Source: Clostridiales bacterium
GTDB taxonomy: Bacteria > Bacillota > Clostridia > Christensenellales > Aristaeellaceae
Reading direction: 5' to 3'
DNA: 64,000 nucleotides
NCBI GenBank assembly: GCA_017569285.1
Contig: CP069419.1
Coordinates: 2,356,001-2,420,000 of the forward strand
Each line of letters starts with the position of its first letter. Within the stretch, counting starts at the first letter, position 1. The notes beneath the pieces are model-generated. The model ran no database searches. It saw only the letters and a program-made list of their open reading frames with translations, and had not been told where the DNA came from. The translations under genes and the position numbers were made by a program. Of the stretch, positions 1 to 9,054 are shown one piece after another.

Positions 1-1510
1 ATGGATGGAATCCCGGAAGGAAGGGGAGCCCATCCGCAAGCCCATGAATATCTATGAGATGCACCTGGGCACCTGGCGGCGGGGAGAAGGCGGGCGCATC
101 CTGAACTACGCCGAGATTGCCGATGAGCTCGTGCCCTACCTGCAGGACATGGGCTACACGCACGTGGAGTTCATGCCGGTGATGGAGCATCCGTTTGACG
201 GCTCCTGGGGTTACCAGGTGATCGGCTATTACGCGCCGACCTCCCGCTACGGCACGCCGGACCAGCTGCGGTACCTGGTGGACAAGCTGCACCAGGCGGG
301 CATCGCGGTGATCCTGGACTGGGTTCCCGCGCACTTCCCCAAGGACGAGGCAGGCCTGCGCCTGTTTGACGGAACACCCTGCTATGAGCACGCGGATTCC
401 CGCCGGGCGGAGATGCCGCAGTGGGGAACGCTGCTGTTTGACTATGCCCGGGGCGAGTCCGCCAGCTTCCTGAAATCCAATGCGCTGTTCTGGCTGAAGG
501 AATACCATGCGGACGGCCTGCGCTTTGACGCCGTCAGCTGCATGCTGTACCTGGACTTCGGCAAGGATCCGGGCCAGTGGCTGCCCAACCAGTACGGCGG
601 GCGGGAAAACCTGGACGCGATCCGCTTCCTGCAGACCCTGAACGAGACCGTGAACCGGGAATGCCCCGGCGCGATTACCGTGGCGGAGGAATCCACCGCG
701 TTCCCGAAGGTCACCCATCCTGTGGAGGAAGGCGGCCTGGGCTTCAGCTTCAAATGGAACATGGGCTGGATGAACGACATCCTCTCCTATATCGAGATGG
801 ACCCGATCTACCGGAAGTACCACCACGACAAGATCACCTTCTCGATGATGTACGCGTTCAGCGAGCATTATGTGCTGCCCTTCTCCCACGATGAGGTGGT
901 GCACTGCAAGCACTCGATGATCGAGAAGCAGCCCGGCGACCTGTGGCAGAAATTCGCGGGCCTGCGGGCACTGTACGGATACTACATGGTGCACCCCGGC
1001 AAGAAGCTGCTGTTTATGGGCGGGGAGTTCGGCCAGTTTGTGGAATGGCGGGACACCGAACAGCTGGACTGGTTCCTGCTGGCGTATGAACGGCATCCGG
1101 ACCTGCAGAAGTACATGAAAGCCCTGAACCGCCTGTACCGGGACGAGCCGGCCATGCATACGGTGGACGACAGCTGGGACGGCTTCAAGTGGCTGAACGT
1201 GAACGACAAGGACCGCAGCGTGGCGGCCGTGATGCGCTCCGACGGGGAGGACGGGTATATCGCCTGCGCGGTGAACTTCACGCCCCAGCCGTACCTGGAA
1301 TACCGCATCGGGCTGCCCTTTGACTGCGAACTGACGGAAATCCTGAACTCCGACCGGGCGGAATTCGGCGGGAGCAACCTCTACAACGGCACGGTCCGCC
1401 GCGCGGAGGAAATCCCCCAGGAGGAGCATCCCTTCTCCTGCGAGATTGTCCTGCCACCGCTGGCCGCGGTGTTCTTCCGGGTAAAGAAGGTTGAAGAAGA
1501 AAAGGAATAA
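1..1510 (+). CDS. glgB: 1,4-alpha-glucan branching enzyme GlgB, 5'-truncated by window edge
   Basis: Glycogen branching enzyme: cuts alpha-1,4-glucan chains and re-attaches them as alpha-1,6 branches in the cytoplasm. The visible ~500 residues cover the GH13 catalytic barrel and the all-beta C-terminal domain. The family motifs are present: DWVPAHF (region I), GLRFDAV with the nucleophile Asp (II), AEEST with the acid/base Glu (III) and FSHDE (IV). The reading frame is open to the left edge, and the usual N-terminal CBM48 domain (about 100-150 residues) is missing, so the true start lies outside the window. The Met at base 5 is unlikely to be the start. The gene ends at a clear terminator. 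No other glycogen gene is visible. Confidence 0.95.
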   Translation, partial: WMESRKEGEPIRKPMNIYEMHLGTWRRGEGGRILNYAEIADELVPYLQDMGYTHVEFMPVMEHPFDGSWGYQVIGYYAPTSRYGTPDQLRYLVDKLHQAGIAVILDWVPAHFPKDEAGLRLFDGTPCYEHADSRRAEMPQWGTLLFDYARGESASFLKSNALFWLKEYHADGLRFDAVSCMLYLDFGKDPGQWLPNQYGGRENLDAIRFLQTLNETVNRECPGAITVAEESTAFPKVTHPVEEGGLGFSFKWNMGWMNDILSYIEMDPIYRKYHHDKITFSMMYAFSEHYVLPFSHDEVVHCKHSMIEKQPGDLWQKFAGLRALYGYYMVHPGKKLLFMGGEFGQFVEWRDTEQLDWFLLAYERHPDLQKYMKALNRLYRDEPAMHTVDDSWDGFKWLNVNDKDRSVAAVMRSDGEDGYIACAVNFTPQPYLEYRIGLPFDCELTEILNSDRAEFGGSNLYNGTVRRAEEIPQEEHPFSCEIVLPPLAAVFFRVKKVEEEKE

Positions 1511-1528
1511 TCCCATACGGAAACCAGC

Positions 1529-1565
1529 CCCGGGCGGCGGGAAGATCCCGCCGCCCGGGTTTTTT
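1529..1565 (+). terminator. Rho-independent terminator after glgB
   Basis: A perfect 14-bp GC-rich stem (1529-1542 with 1546-1559), a 3-nt loop and a run of six T form a textbook intrinsic terminator 19 nt after the glgB stop codon. Confidence 0.9.
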
Positions 1566-1740
1566 GCGCCAGGCCCCTTTACTTTTCTCCAAAAACAACT
1601 TACAGTAGAAAAACAGGCAGATGTCCTACCGGAATTTAAACTTCAGTTGAAATCCGCTGTTCCGCTCAACCGAAAGTGGTGTTATGGTGGTATCGTTCCA
1701 ACCGGCGCGCAGCGGAATGAGAAAAAAGGAGGACGACATC

Positions 1741-2628
1741 ATGTCATTCGGAAGTATTTTACAGGGTCTGCGGAAAGAGGCCAAAGTCACCCAGGAGGAC
1801 CTGGCGCAGAACCTGGGCGTGAGCGCCCAGGCGGTATCGAAATGGGAAAACGGGAGCTACCCGGAGGGGGACCTGATTCCCCGGATCGCGGATTTTTTCC
1901 ATGTGCCGATTGATTACCTCTACGGACGCGCTGAAAAGGACATGGGGATTGAACAGCGGGTGGTACGGGAACTGAACCGGCTGTGGGAATCCTTCCGGGA
2001 GTCCGGCGCGGATGCGGACAGCGCCTCCCGGGCGTTTATCGACAAAATCCATGGGATCCTGTGGGCATTCCAGATCGGCGCCTGGGTGGAGAACAGCGAT
2101 TACTGGCCCCTGCCGGACGGCGGGGACGGGAGCAGCCGGATGGCCAGCACCTATGCCTGCAACCATGGATTTACCTATATGTCGCTGGCGAAAGACCGGG
2201 AGTTCTACGTTTTTCAGAAACAGCCCAGCGGGGAAGGCTTCGGCCGGTACCTGGAAGAGTCGGATGATATCCGGGCCCTGTTCCGGTTCCTCTCCGACAG
2301 GGCGAACACGGCACTGCTGAAATACCTGTACGGCCTGAAGGGCGGCGAGTATGTCCGGCGGGATACGCTGGTGAAAGCTCTGGGGGTGAGCGGCGAGAAG
2401 ATCGACAAAGCCCTGGAGTACCTGATGAGCATCCGGGGAAACCACGGGAACGATCCGGTGGTATCGATCTCTGTTGTAAATGAAGGCGGGCAGGCGGAGA
2501 CGGCTTACGGTATCAACATGACGCAGGGCGGACTGCTGTTCAGCCTGCTGGCGGTGGCGGATGAATATGTGCACTCGCCCTGCGGGTACAAGAACCAGAT
2601 TATGAACCGTTCAAAACCCTGGGCATAA
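1741..2628 (+). CDS. XRE-family transcriptional regulator with long C-terminal domain
   Basis: 295-residue DNA-binding protein. Residues ~5-60 are a classic Cro/C1-type helix-turn-helix (LAQNLGVSAQAVSKWENG). The remaining ~230 residues match no family I know and may sense a ligand or partner. The ATG at 1741 is chosen because AAAGGAGGA lies 7-8 nt upstream; a longer in-frame extension to 1684 lacks such a site. The S41-like peptidase starts 17 nt downstream, so the two probably form one operon. The regulator may act on itself or on that peptidase, which is inference. Confidence 0.8.
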   Translation: MSFGSILQGLRKEAKVTQEDLAQNLGVSAQAVSKWENGSYPEGDLIPRIADFFHVPIDYLYGRAEKDMGIEQRVVRELNRLWESFRESGADADSASRAFIDKIHGILWAFQIGAWVENSDYWPLPDGGDGSSRMASTYACNHGFTYMSLAKDREFYVFQKQPSGEGFGRYLEESDDIRALFRFLSDRANTALLKYLYGLKGGEYVRRDTLVKALGVSGEKIDKALEYLMSIRGNHGNDPVVSISVVNEGGQAETAYGINMTQGGLLFSLLAVADEYVHSPCGYKNQIMNRSKPWA

Positions 2629-2645
2629 AAAAGAGGTGGAGGAAC

Positions 2646-4007
2646 ATGAAAAACATACCGGACAGCCTGAAGATCTATGAGCTTTCCAGGATCTGGAAGG
2701 AGGCGGCCTACAATTTCGCGTTCTGGGACAAGGTGGACATCGACTGGGACGCGGAATACCGGAAGGCGCTGGAGCGGGTTCTGGCAACAGACAACGCATA
2801 TGACTATTACCGGGAGCTGAAGCGCTTCCTCGCGCTGCTGAATGACGGCCACACGGACGTCACCCTTCCCGGGGAGATTTACAGCGATCCGGAGTATTGC
2901 GCCATGATTCCCGTGATCCTGGGGAAGATCGGGCAGTTTGTCGTGCTGCAGACCTCGGAGGAACTCCGGGACCGGATTCCCCTGTTCAGCACCCTGGTGA
3001 AGATCGACGGGACGGACGTGGACGAGTACGTGCGGGAAAACTGCCTGCCGTATTTCTGGCACGCGCACGGGGACGCCTGCGGGATTACGGCGGCCAGCGA
3101 GATCATGACCGGCCGGCGCGGAAGCAGCGCGGTATACACATTTGAGAAGGACGGCAAGCCGTTCGATATCCGGCTGGAAAGGGAAGACCCGTCGAAAATC
3201 ACATGGCACAAGCCGGAGTATGCCGCCCGGGCGGAGGATGGCCTGCGGCAGGTCAGCGGCTCGGATACATATCAGGTCCGGGTTACGGATGACGGGATCG
3301 CGGTGATCCGGATGGTTTCGTTCATGGATGATTCCATGCCGGAGAAGATTTATGCCTGCTTCGACGAACTGAAAAACGCGAAGGGATATATCATCGACGT
3401 CCGGGGAAACACCGGCGGGAACAGCGGGAATGCCGACAAAATCGCGGCGCTGTTTATCGGCGGGGAATTCCGGAGCTGTTTCGCGGAAACCCAGGTGTAT
3501 GAGCCGACGTACAAGGCATGGGCCATGAACCGGGAGGATTTCCGGGACCTGACGCCGGGGGAGGCACAGGCGAAATTCGAAAACGAGGCATGGAACCTGA
3601 AGCTCTACCGGATGGGAAGGAATACATTCTACACCCGGGACGAAGGGAATACGGTCCATGCCGAAACGCCCGGAAAGCTGGAGGGCCCCGTCGCCGTCCT
3701 GATGAATGAATATACCGTTTCCGCGGCGGAGGATTTCATCGACGTGATGAAAATGTACACGGACGCGGTGTTCATCGGGAACAATACCGCGGGCACCAGC
3801 GGCCAGCCCCTGTGTGAGCGGCTTGAAAGCGGCGGATTCTTCCGGATCTGCACACGCAGGTGCATTGCCCAGGACGGGGAGGATATCTACAACAAAGGGT
3901 TTTCCCCGGATATCCGGGTCCTCCCGACAGTTGAGGGTTTCCAGGCAGGACAGGATCCTGTTTTTGACAAAGCGCTGGAAATCATCCGCGGGAAGATTTC
4001 CGGATAA
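2646..4007 (+). CDS. S41-like (C-terminal processing) peptidase
   Basis: 453-residue protein with an S41/TSPc-type core in its C-terminal half: a glycine-rich strand/turn (DVRGNTGGNSGN, about residue 255) and the nucleophile region VLMNEYTVSAAED with the likely catalytic Ser near residue 359. The N-terminal ~100 residues resemble the helical cap of tricorn-like S41 peptidases, including LNDGHTDV. No signal peptide is visible, so it probably acts in the cytoplasm. The start has GAGGTGGAGGAAC just upstream. It follows an XRE regulator by 17 nt. Substrate unknown. Confidence 0.78.
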   Translation: MKNIPDSLKIYELSRIWKEAAYNFAFWDKVDIDWDAEYRKALERVLATDNAYDYYRELKRFLALLNDGHTDVTLPGEIYSDPEYCAMIPVILGKIGQFVVLQTSEELRDRIPLFSTLVKIDGTDVDEYVRENCLPYFWHAHGDACGITAASEIMTGRRGSSAVYTFEKDGKPFDIRLEREDPSKITWHKPEYAARAEDGLRQVSGSDTYQVRVTDDGIAVIRMVSFMDDSMPEKIYACFDELKNAKGYIIDVRGNTGGNSGNADKIAALFIGGEFRSCFAETQVYEPTYKAWAMNREDFRDLTPGEAQAKFENEAWNLKLYRMGRNTFYTRDEGNTVHAETPGKLEGPVAVLMNEYTVSAAEDFIDVMKMYTDAVFIGNNTAGTSGQPLCERLESGGFFRICTRRCIAQDGEDIYNKGFSPDIRVLPTVEGFQAGQDPVFDKALEIIRGKISG

Positions 4008-4025
4008 GGAGACAAAAGAAAAAAC

Positions 4026-4056
4026 CGGACGGCAGGAACTCCTGTCGTCCGTCTTT
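4026..4056. terminator. Bidirectional terminator between convergent genes
   Basis: An 11-bp stem with one G-U pair (4026-4036 with 4041-4051), loop AACT, a T-rich 3' side and an A-run 5' side serves both the S41-like gene and the convergent acetyltransferase gene. Confidence 0.8.
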
Positions 4057-4581
4057 TCAGCATTCCTTTTTGTACACCAGCATCCCGTTTCCGTACGGGT
4101 CGTCCTCCGCGCCGAACTCCTCTTCGGCGAAACGGTAGCCGTTCTTTTCCAGCACCCGGGCGGAGGCTTCGTTTCCGTGAACCACACGCCCGTGCATCAC
4201 CCGGATGCCGAAGCGGGAGGCGATGAACCGGGTGGCCGCCTCCACCAGCTCGGCGGCATATCCTTTGCCGCGGTATTCGCGGCCGATGCAGTAGCCGATT
4301 TCCGCTTCATCCGGCCGGCCTTCCACCTCGCTGATGCCGGTGTCGCCGATCAGCTCCCCGGTTTCCTTCAGCACGACGCCGAGGACGTAGGGCAGGCGGC
4401 CGTTGTCCACGCAGTCCGCGTAGAAGCGGATGGCGTCCAGGGCTTCCGCCTCGTCGGCGTAGCACTCATTCGGGAACCAGCGGCGGACCTCGTCGTCCAT
4501 GTGGTTTTCATACAGCTTCCGGGCGTCTTCGTCCCGGAATTTCCGGACGGAAAGGCGCGCGGTTTCAAACAGGTTTTCCAT
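4057..4581 (-). CDS. GNAT N-acetyltransferase, RimJ/RimL-like
   Basis: 174-residue GCN5-related acetyltransferase of the RimJ/RimL kind, transferring acetyl from acetyl-CoA to an unknown amine. Typical elements are the opening ETARLSVRKF, the acetyl-CoA loop GREYRGKGYAAEL (about residue 105) and the closing ARVLEKNGYRF. The ATG at 4581 is preferred: GAGGTG lies 4 nt upstream, whereas the in-frame GTG at 4593 has no ribosome-binding site and overlaps that GAGGTG. The gene stands alone between the S41-like gene and pyrH, 88 nt after the pyrH stop codon. Confidence 0.85.
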   Translation of the reverse strand: MENLFETARLSVRKFRDEDARKLYENHMDDEVRRWFPNECYADEAEALDAIRFYADCVDNGRLPYVLGVVLKETGELIGDTGISEVEGRPDEAEIGYCIGREYRGKGYAAELVEAATRFIASRFGIRVMHGRVVHGNEASARVLEKNGYRFAEEEFGAEDDPYGNGMLVYKKEC

Positions 4582-4617
4582 GGGGCACCTCACGTAAAAA
4601 GAAGATGATAAAGAGAA

Positions 4618-4646
4618 TCCGCGATGGCATGATCGGGCATCGCGGA
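4618..4646 (-). terminator. Probable terminator after pyrH
   Basis: A perfect 9-bp inverted repeat (4618-4626 with 4638-4646) just downstream of pyrH is followed on the minus strand by a T-rich but not uniform tract. The weak tail lowers confidence. Confidence 0.5.
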
Positions 4647-4669
4647 TGAAATAACCGGAAAGGGATGGA

Positions 4670-5380
4670 TCAGGGATGGACGAAGGTACCGATGTCGCTG
4701 CCCTCGAGCACGCGGATCAGGTTGTCGGGATCGTCCAGGCCGAACACGCGCAGCATGGGCACCTTGTTCTCCGCACACAGGGCGAAGGCGGCGGCGTCCA
4801 TCACCTTGAGGCCGCGCTTCAGGGCTTCGGTGTAGGTGATATCCTTGATCAGGGTGGCGGTGGGATCCTTCATCGGGTCGGCGGTGTACACGCCGTCGAT
4901 GTTCTTGGCCATCAGGATGGCGTCCACTTCCATCTCCACGGCGCGCAGGGCGACGCCGGAGTCAGTGGAGAAGAACGGATTGCCCGTGCCGCAGGCGAAG
5001 AGGACCACGCGGCCCTCGGACAGGTGGCGGCGGGCAGCCATGGCGTTGAACGGCTCCGCGAAGCGGTTCATGTCCACAGCGCTCTGGACCACGGCGTCCA
5101 GTCCGGCATGGCGGAGGGCGTCCGCAACGCACAGGCAGTTGATCACGGTGCCCAGCATGCCCATCTGGTCCGCAGTAACGGCGTCCATGTTGGCCGCGGG
5201 GCCCTGGCGGCCGCGCCAGATATTGCCGGCGCCGATGACGATGCCGACTTCCACGCCCATATCGTGGATTTTCTTAATGATTCCGGCTGTGCGGTTTACC
5301 TTTTCAAAATCAAACAGGTCACGGTCTGACTTCAGCGCTTCACCGCTGAGCTTGAGCATAATCCGATGATAAACTGCCAT
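4670..5380 (-). CDS. pyrH: UMP kinase
   Basis: 236 residues, the normal bacterial UMP kinase length. Phosphorylates UMP to UDP with ATP in pyrimidine biosynthesis; cytoplasmic and usually hexameric. Amino-acid-kinase motifs are visible: MLKLSGEAL at the N terminus, VIGAGNIWRGR (about residue 50) and the loop near CGTGNPFFSTDS (about residue 130). GGGAGGAATAGC precedes the ATG. It is not in the common rpsB-tsf-pyrH-frr cluster: here it stands alone with a probable terminator behind it. A TGATATACT extended -10 lies about 40 nt upstream of the start. Confidence 0.96.
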   Translation of the reverse strand: MAVYHRIMLKLSGEALKSDRDLFDFEKVNRTAGIIKKIHDMGVEVGIVIGAGNIWRGRQGPAANMDAVTADQMGMLGTVINCLCVADALRHAGLDAVVQSAVDMNRFAEPFNAMAARRHLSEGRVVLFACGTGNPFFSTDSGVALRAVEMEVDAILMAKNIDGVYTADPMKDPTATLIKDITYTEALKRGLKVMDAAAFALCAENKVPMLRVFGLDDPDNLIRVLEGSDIGTFVHP

Positions 5381-5478
5381 GCTATTCCTCCCATGCGTTT
5401 GATCTGCATCCTGTTCAGTATATCACGTTTCCGGCCGGCGATAAAGACAGAATTCACGGGAAGTTTACAAACGGCTCG

Positions 5479-5507
5479 TTGAACTTCCGTTTCAGATCAT
5501 GTATAAT
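5479..5507 (+). promoter_or_regulatory. Sigma-A-type promoter for the PpiC-like gene
   Basis: TTGAAC (5479-5484), a 17-nt spacer and a perfect TATAAT (5502-5507), about 52 nt before the start codon of the secreted foldase gene. Confidence 0.75.
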
Positions 5508-5559
5508 GCTTGCATCAGGAAGGCTGCGCCTTCCCAGTTGAAAACCGGAGGAAACAAAG

Positions 5560-7008
5560 ATGATGAAACGGATAATTGCCGTACTGACAGCCCTGATGAT
5601 GCTGATCTCCGCGGCCGCGCTGGCGGAAGGCAGCGCTGAAGATCCCGTACTGGTCACCGTGAACGGCCAGGAGCTGCGGGAAAGCAGCGAGGAGTACCGG
5701 GTATGGCAGGATTACCTGACCTACCAGGCCGGCCAGGACTCGGAAGAATATGCCGTGATGATCCAGCAGTACGCGATGGATTACGCGATTCGCTATGTGG
5801 CCATGGCCCAGAAGCTGAACGAGATGGGTAACAGCGTTCCGGAAGAGGAACTGAATGCCGGCCGGGAAGAAGCCCGCGCGGGCTGGGAGAGCATTGTGGC
5901 GGACTTCATGCAGAGCCAGTACGGCGTGGGCGCCGATGCCACCGATGAGGAAAAGGCGGCGGCGAAGGCCGACACGCTGGCGTATATCCTGGAAAACTAC
6001 GGATATACCGAAGAGAGCTACGTGGAAGAGGCCATGATGTATACCCGCCTGAACGCGGTTTACGACCGCGGACAGAAACTCGCCGAGGAAGGCATCGAAG
6101 TGACCGACCAGGAAGTGGAGGATCACTTCAAAACCATCGTGGCGGAGGATGAAACCTTCCTGAACCAGATGGTCCAGCCGGAAGAAGGGGAGGAAAAGAC
6201 CCCCGAGCAGATGAGCGATGAGCTGGTGCAGGCCTACGAGTTCTACAGCCAGTACTACGGATATGATTTCAAGTATTTCCCGGAAGGCTACCGGGGCATC
6301 ACCCACATCCTGCTGAAGGTGGAACAGGAACTGCTGGACAAGTGGCAGGAGCTGGCCGCGAAGCTGGAAGAGCAGAACGAGCCCAAGGAAGAAGTCGCCC
6401 CCGAAACGGTTGAAGCAACAGACGCGGAACCCACTGCGGAACCGGAACCCACTGCCGAGCCGGAAGAACCCGTGACCCCCGAAATGGTGGAAGCGGCGAA
6501 GCAGGCGATCCTGGACAGCGTGAAGGACACGGTGGATGAGATCAACGCGAAGCTGGAAGCCGGCGCGAACTTTGAGGACCTGATCCTCGAGTACGGCACG
6601 GACCCGGGCATGCAGGCGGAAGAAAACCGCACGAAGGGCTACGCGGTGCATCCCTCCAGCATCATGTTTGAGCAGAACTTCACCGCCGGCGCCGCGGCGC
6701 TGGAAAAGGTCGGCGACGTCAGCGATCCCATCGTGAGCCAGTTCGGCGTGCACATCCTGCACTACCTGCGGGATATCCCCGGCGGCGCGGTGGAACTCAC
6801 CGATGCCCTGAAGGAAGAACTGCGCGCGGACCTGAAGAGCGAAAAGATCCAGGCGGCGTTTGACGCGCTGCAGGAGAAGTGGGTTGCCGAGTCCGAGGTC
6901 GTATGGACCGAAGCCGGCGAGGACTGGAAGATTGACGAGGCGGCCCTGGCGGCCGAACCGGAAACTGCTGAACCGGCCGAAGAGACCGAAGCGGTTCCGG
7001 CAGAATAA
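5560..7008 (+). CDS. Secreted PpiC/SurA-like peptidyl-prolyl isomerase
   Basis: 482 residues with an N-terminal signal peptide (MKRIIAVLTALMMLISAAALAEG), so exported. Residues ~25-220 form a SurA-N-like helical chaperone region. Residues ~230-430 form a parvulin (PpiC) domain, recognisable by EYGTDPGMQAEENRTKGY and VSQFGVHILHYL. The parvulin domain is split by an acidic Pro/Glu/Thr-rich stretch (about residues 280-306) and the C terminus is also acidic. Likely folds secreted proteins, like PrsA, but no lipobox cysteine is visible, so membrane anchoring is not shown. GGAGG lies 9 nt upstream of tandem ATG codons. Confidence 0.85.
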   Translation: MMKRIIAVLTALMMLISAAALAEGSAEDPVLVTVNGQELRESSEEYRVWQDYLTYQAGQDSEEYAVMIQQYAMDYAIRYVAMAQKLNEMGNSVPEEELNAGREEARAGWESIVADFMQSQYGVGADATDEEKAAAKADTLAYILENYGYTEESYVEEAMMYTRLNAVYDRGQKLAEEGIEVTDQEVEDHFKTIVAEDETFLNQMVQPEEGEEKTPEQMSDELVQAYEFYSQYYGYDFKYFPEGYRGITHILLKVEQELLDKWQELAAKLEEQNEPKEEVAPETVEATDAEPTAEPEPTAEPEEPVTPEMVEAAKQAILDSVKDTVDEINAKLEAGANFEDLILEYGTDPGMQAEENRTKGYAVHPSSIMFEQNFTAGAAALEKVGDVSDPIVSQFGVHILHYLRDIPGGAVELTDALKEELRADLKSEKIQAAFDALQEKWVAESEVVWTEAGEDWKIDEAALAAEPETAEPAEETEAVPAE

Positions 7009-7022
7009 TCGACCCGAAGATG

Positions 7023-7057
7023 ACGGGAGAGCGGATCACAGCTGCTCTCCTGTTTTT
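7023..7057 (+). terminator. Rho-independent terminator after the PpiC-like gene
   Basis: A 10-bp stem with one G-U pair (7023-7032 with 7044-7053) followed by TTTTT, 14 nt past the stop codon. Confidence 0.8.
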
Positions 7058-7152
7058 GTTTCCGGGAATATTACCGGAAAACGGCAACAAACTGCCGCCC
7101 GGATTCGTCTATATATCTGGGAACACATAACGGGAAAGGACGGAAAACAACC

Positions 7153-8025
7153 ATGAAAAGGATCTGCGCCCTGCTTTTTGCGCTCTGCATGCTGGTATCC
7201 TGCGCGTATGCGTCCGTGGAAAAAGAAGAACGGCGTACGCCTTTGTCCAATAAAACCCTGGTCAAAATCCTGGAAAATAACGGATACAAGGGCTGGACGC
7301 TGTACCAGCCCGGCCCCTGCGAGACGGAAACCAACACGTCCTCCAAAACGTTCCTGCGCCGGGTCAGTATCTATCCCATCGTGGCCGAAAAGGACGGGGA
7401 AACGCACCTGGTGATCCTGCGGAAGAAGGGCAAGGACTGGAAATTCCAGCTGGCCAGCGACAAGGCAGTCTCCCGGGACGGCTTCCGGATGTATGATTTT
7501 TCCATGGATGAGAATATCAGCAGTGAAAGTAAAACCCTGTATATCTGGTTTGACTACGCGGACGGACAGGATCGGAGATATACGCTGGAGCTGGATCTCA
7601 GCGACACGTACAATTCTTACTTCAGGTACCTGGAGCTGCCGGGAGAGGATACGGCTGACGGCCGGATCTACCGGACGATCATTATGAATTACCTCCGGGA
7701 TTTTGACTTTGAACTGAGTTATTACGGCGGCTCTTTCCGGGAGACCATCGGTGTGCAGCCGTGGAAGACGCATGAATTCGGAATCGAGGAATTTTCCCTG
7801 GCAGAGATGCCGCTTTCCCTGGCGGACCTGACAAAGCAGGCCGTTGTGAAGAACGCGCCGGACGGAGCGCCCCTGTACCGCCGGCCGTCGGAAACCGGTG
7901 AGCCGATTGCGGTGCTCCATGAAGGCGAACCTGCGAACATTGTCCGGCTGGAGTACAGTGACAAGTGGATGATTGTATACATGCAGGACGATGTATATTA
8001 CGCGCGGAGCGCGGCGTTTGAATAA
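7153..8025 (+). CDS. Secreted hypothetical protein with C-terminal SH3-like segment
   Basis: 290 residues. A signal peptide (MKRICALLFALCMLVSCAYA) ends near residue 20; the Cys in VSCAY is not in a convincing lipobox. The middle is a beta-rich domain I do not recognise. The last ~60 residues (PDGAPLYRRPSETGEPIAVL, then KWMIVYMQDDVYYA) look like a bacterial SH3 domain, which often binds cell wall. AACGGAAAGGAC-type site upstream. No operon partner is obvious. Confidence 0.7.
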   Translation: MKRICALLFALCMLVSCAYASVEKEERRTPLSNKTLVKILENNGYKGWTLYQPGPCETETNTSSKTFLRRVSIYPIVAEKDGETHLVILRKKGKDWKFQLASDKAVSRDGFRMYDFSMDENISSESKTLYIWFDYADGQDRRYTLELDLSDTYNSYFRYLELPGEDTADGRIYRTIIMNYLRDFDFELSYYGGSFRETIGVQPWKTHEFGIEEFSLAEMPLSLADLTKQAVVKNAPDGAPLYRRPSETGEPIAVLHEGEPANIVRLEYSDKWMIVYMQDDVYYARSAAFE

Positions 8026-8144
8026 CGCAATAAGAAAAGGCCCGGTGGATTAACCGGTTCTATTTTGCCGTTTTGGCCCTGTTTTGACGCTGTGTATGGC
8101 TATATGATATCATTAAACCGGATAAATCGAAAGGATAAGTTTCT

Positions 8145-8999
8145 ATGGACCCGACAACAGGACCCCGGAAGACCAACTTTGGATATAACCGCTTTGCGGA
8201 TCTGTTCTATTACCTGCTTGCCCACATGCCGCTGGACTGCGCCGCGGACGTGTACGACGCGGAATATGTGGCGCAGATGGCGGGGGAGCTGGGCGTTTCC
8301 CCGCAGGTTCCCCAGCGGCTGACGGAATACTACCAGGAACATTTTGACCGCCTGAATATCATCAACTTTTTCCCGCTGGCAGCGGACAACATCCGGCATC
8401 TCCGGGAAGGGCTGGCATCCTGCGGACAGCTGACGGAAGAGGATATGAGCCGATTCGTGGATCCGCTGCTGGAAATCTGCGAACGGGTATCCGGCCCGTT
8501 CTACAAATGGTGGGAACAGCACCACGCCGAATCGGCGGAACGGAAGGAGAAGGTATACGACCGGTTCAGCGCCCTGGCGGCCCGTTTTGCCCCGTTCCTG
8601 GACAAAGCCGCCGGCACTGCGAAGGTTCTCTTCTCCTACAGCCTGCAGAAGAACGGCCGGGCCTTTTTCCAGCCGGACGGAATCACGGTTTACCTGACCT
8701 TCCCGGAAAAGGATGAGGAGATTGCCGGCTGCTTCCTGCAGTACCTGCATGAATGCACCCACGGGGTCACCGACCCGCTGATGAACCGGAATATCCTCAT
8801 GGCGGACGGATCCCATGACGTCTCCGAATACCAGGTGCTGTGCTTTGACGAGTACCTGATCGGGGCGCTGGCCCCGGACATGGCGGAAATCTACCGGACC
8901 TGGATCAGCCGGGAATACCTGGATTATTCCCATGAACAGCTGGGAGCGGAAGGCGAACAGCGGCTGAAGGACTGCCTGAAGGAAATCCTGGAACGGTAA
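8145..8999 (+). CDS. Hypothetical protein with HECTH zinc-protease motif
   Basis: 284-residue protein without a signal peptide. Residues 202-206 read HECTH, an HExxH zinc-binding signature in a hydrophobic helix context (CFLQYLHECTHGVTD), with acidic residues further on (SEYQVLCFDEYL, about residue 235) that could supply a third ligand. This suggests a cytoplasmic zincin-type peptidase, but I recognise no named family and the catalytic role is inferred. The start has GAAAGGATAAG about 5 nt upstream. The next gene encodes a different, secreted HExxH protein. Confidence 0.6.
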   Translation: MDPTTGPRKTNFGYNRFADLFYYLLAHMPLDCAADVYDAEYVAQMAGELGVSPQVPQRLTEYYQEHFDRLNIINFFPLAADNIRHLREGLASCGQLTEEDMSRFVDPLLEICERVSGPFYKWWEQHHAESAERKEKVYDRFSALAARFAPFLDKAAGTAKVLFSYSLQKNGRAFFQPDGITVYLTFPEKDEEIAGCFLQYLHECTHGVTDPLMNRNILMADGSHDVSEYQVLCFDEYLIGALAPDMAEIYRTWISREYLDYSHEQLGAEGEQRLKDCLKEILER

Positions 9000-9054
9000 T
9001 ATACCGGAACAAGATCCGGAGAAACAGAAACGAACGGAGAAGGAGGACATCAGG

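Noticed and set aside
2505-4187. Minus-strand frame of 560 codons opposite the S41-like peptidase
   Set aside because: The plus-strand gene has clear family motifs; the reverse has none and crosses a terminator.
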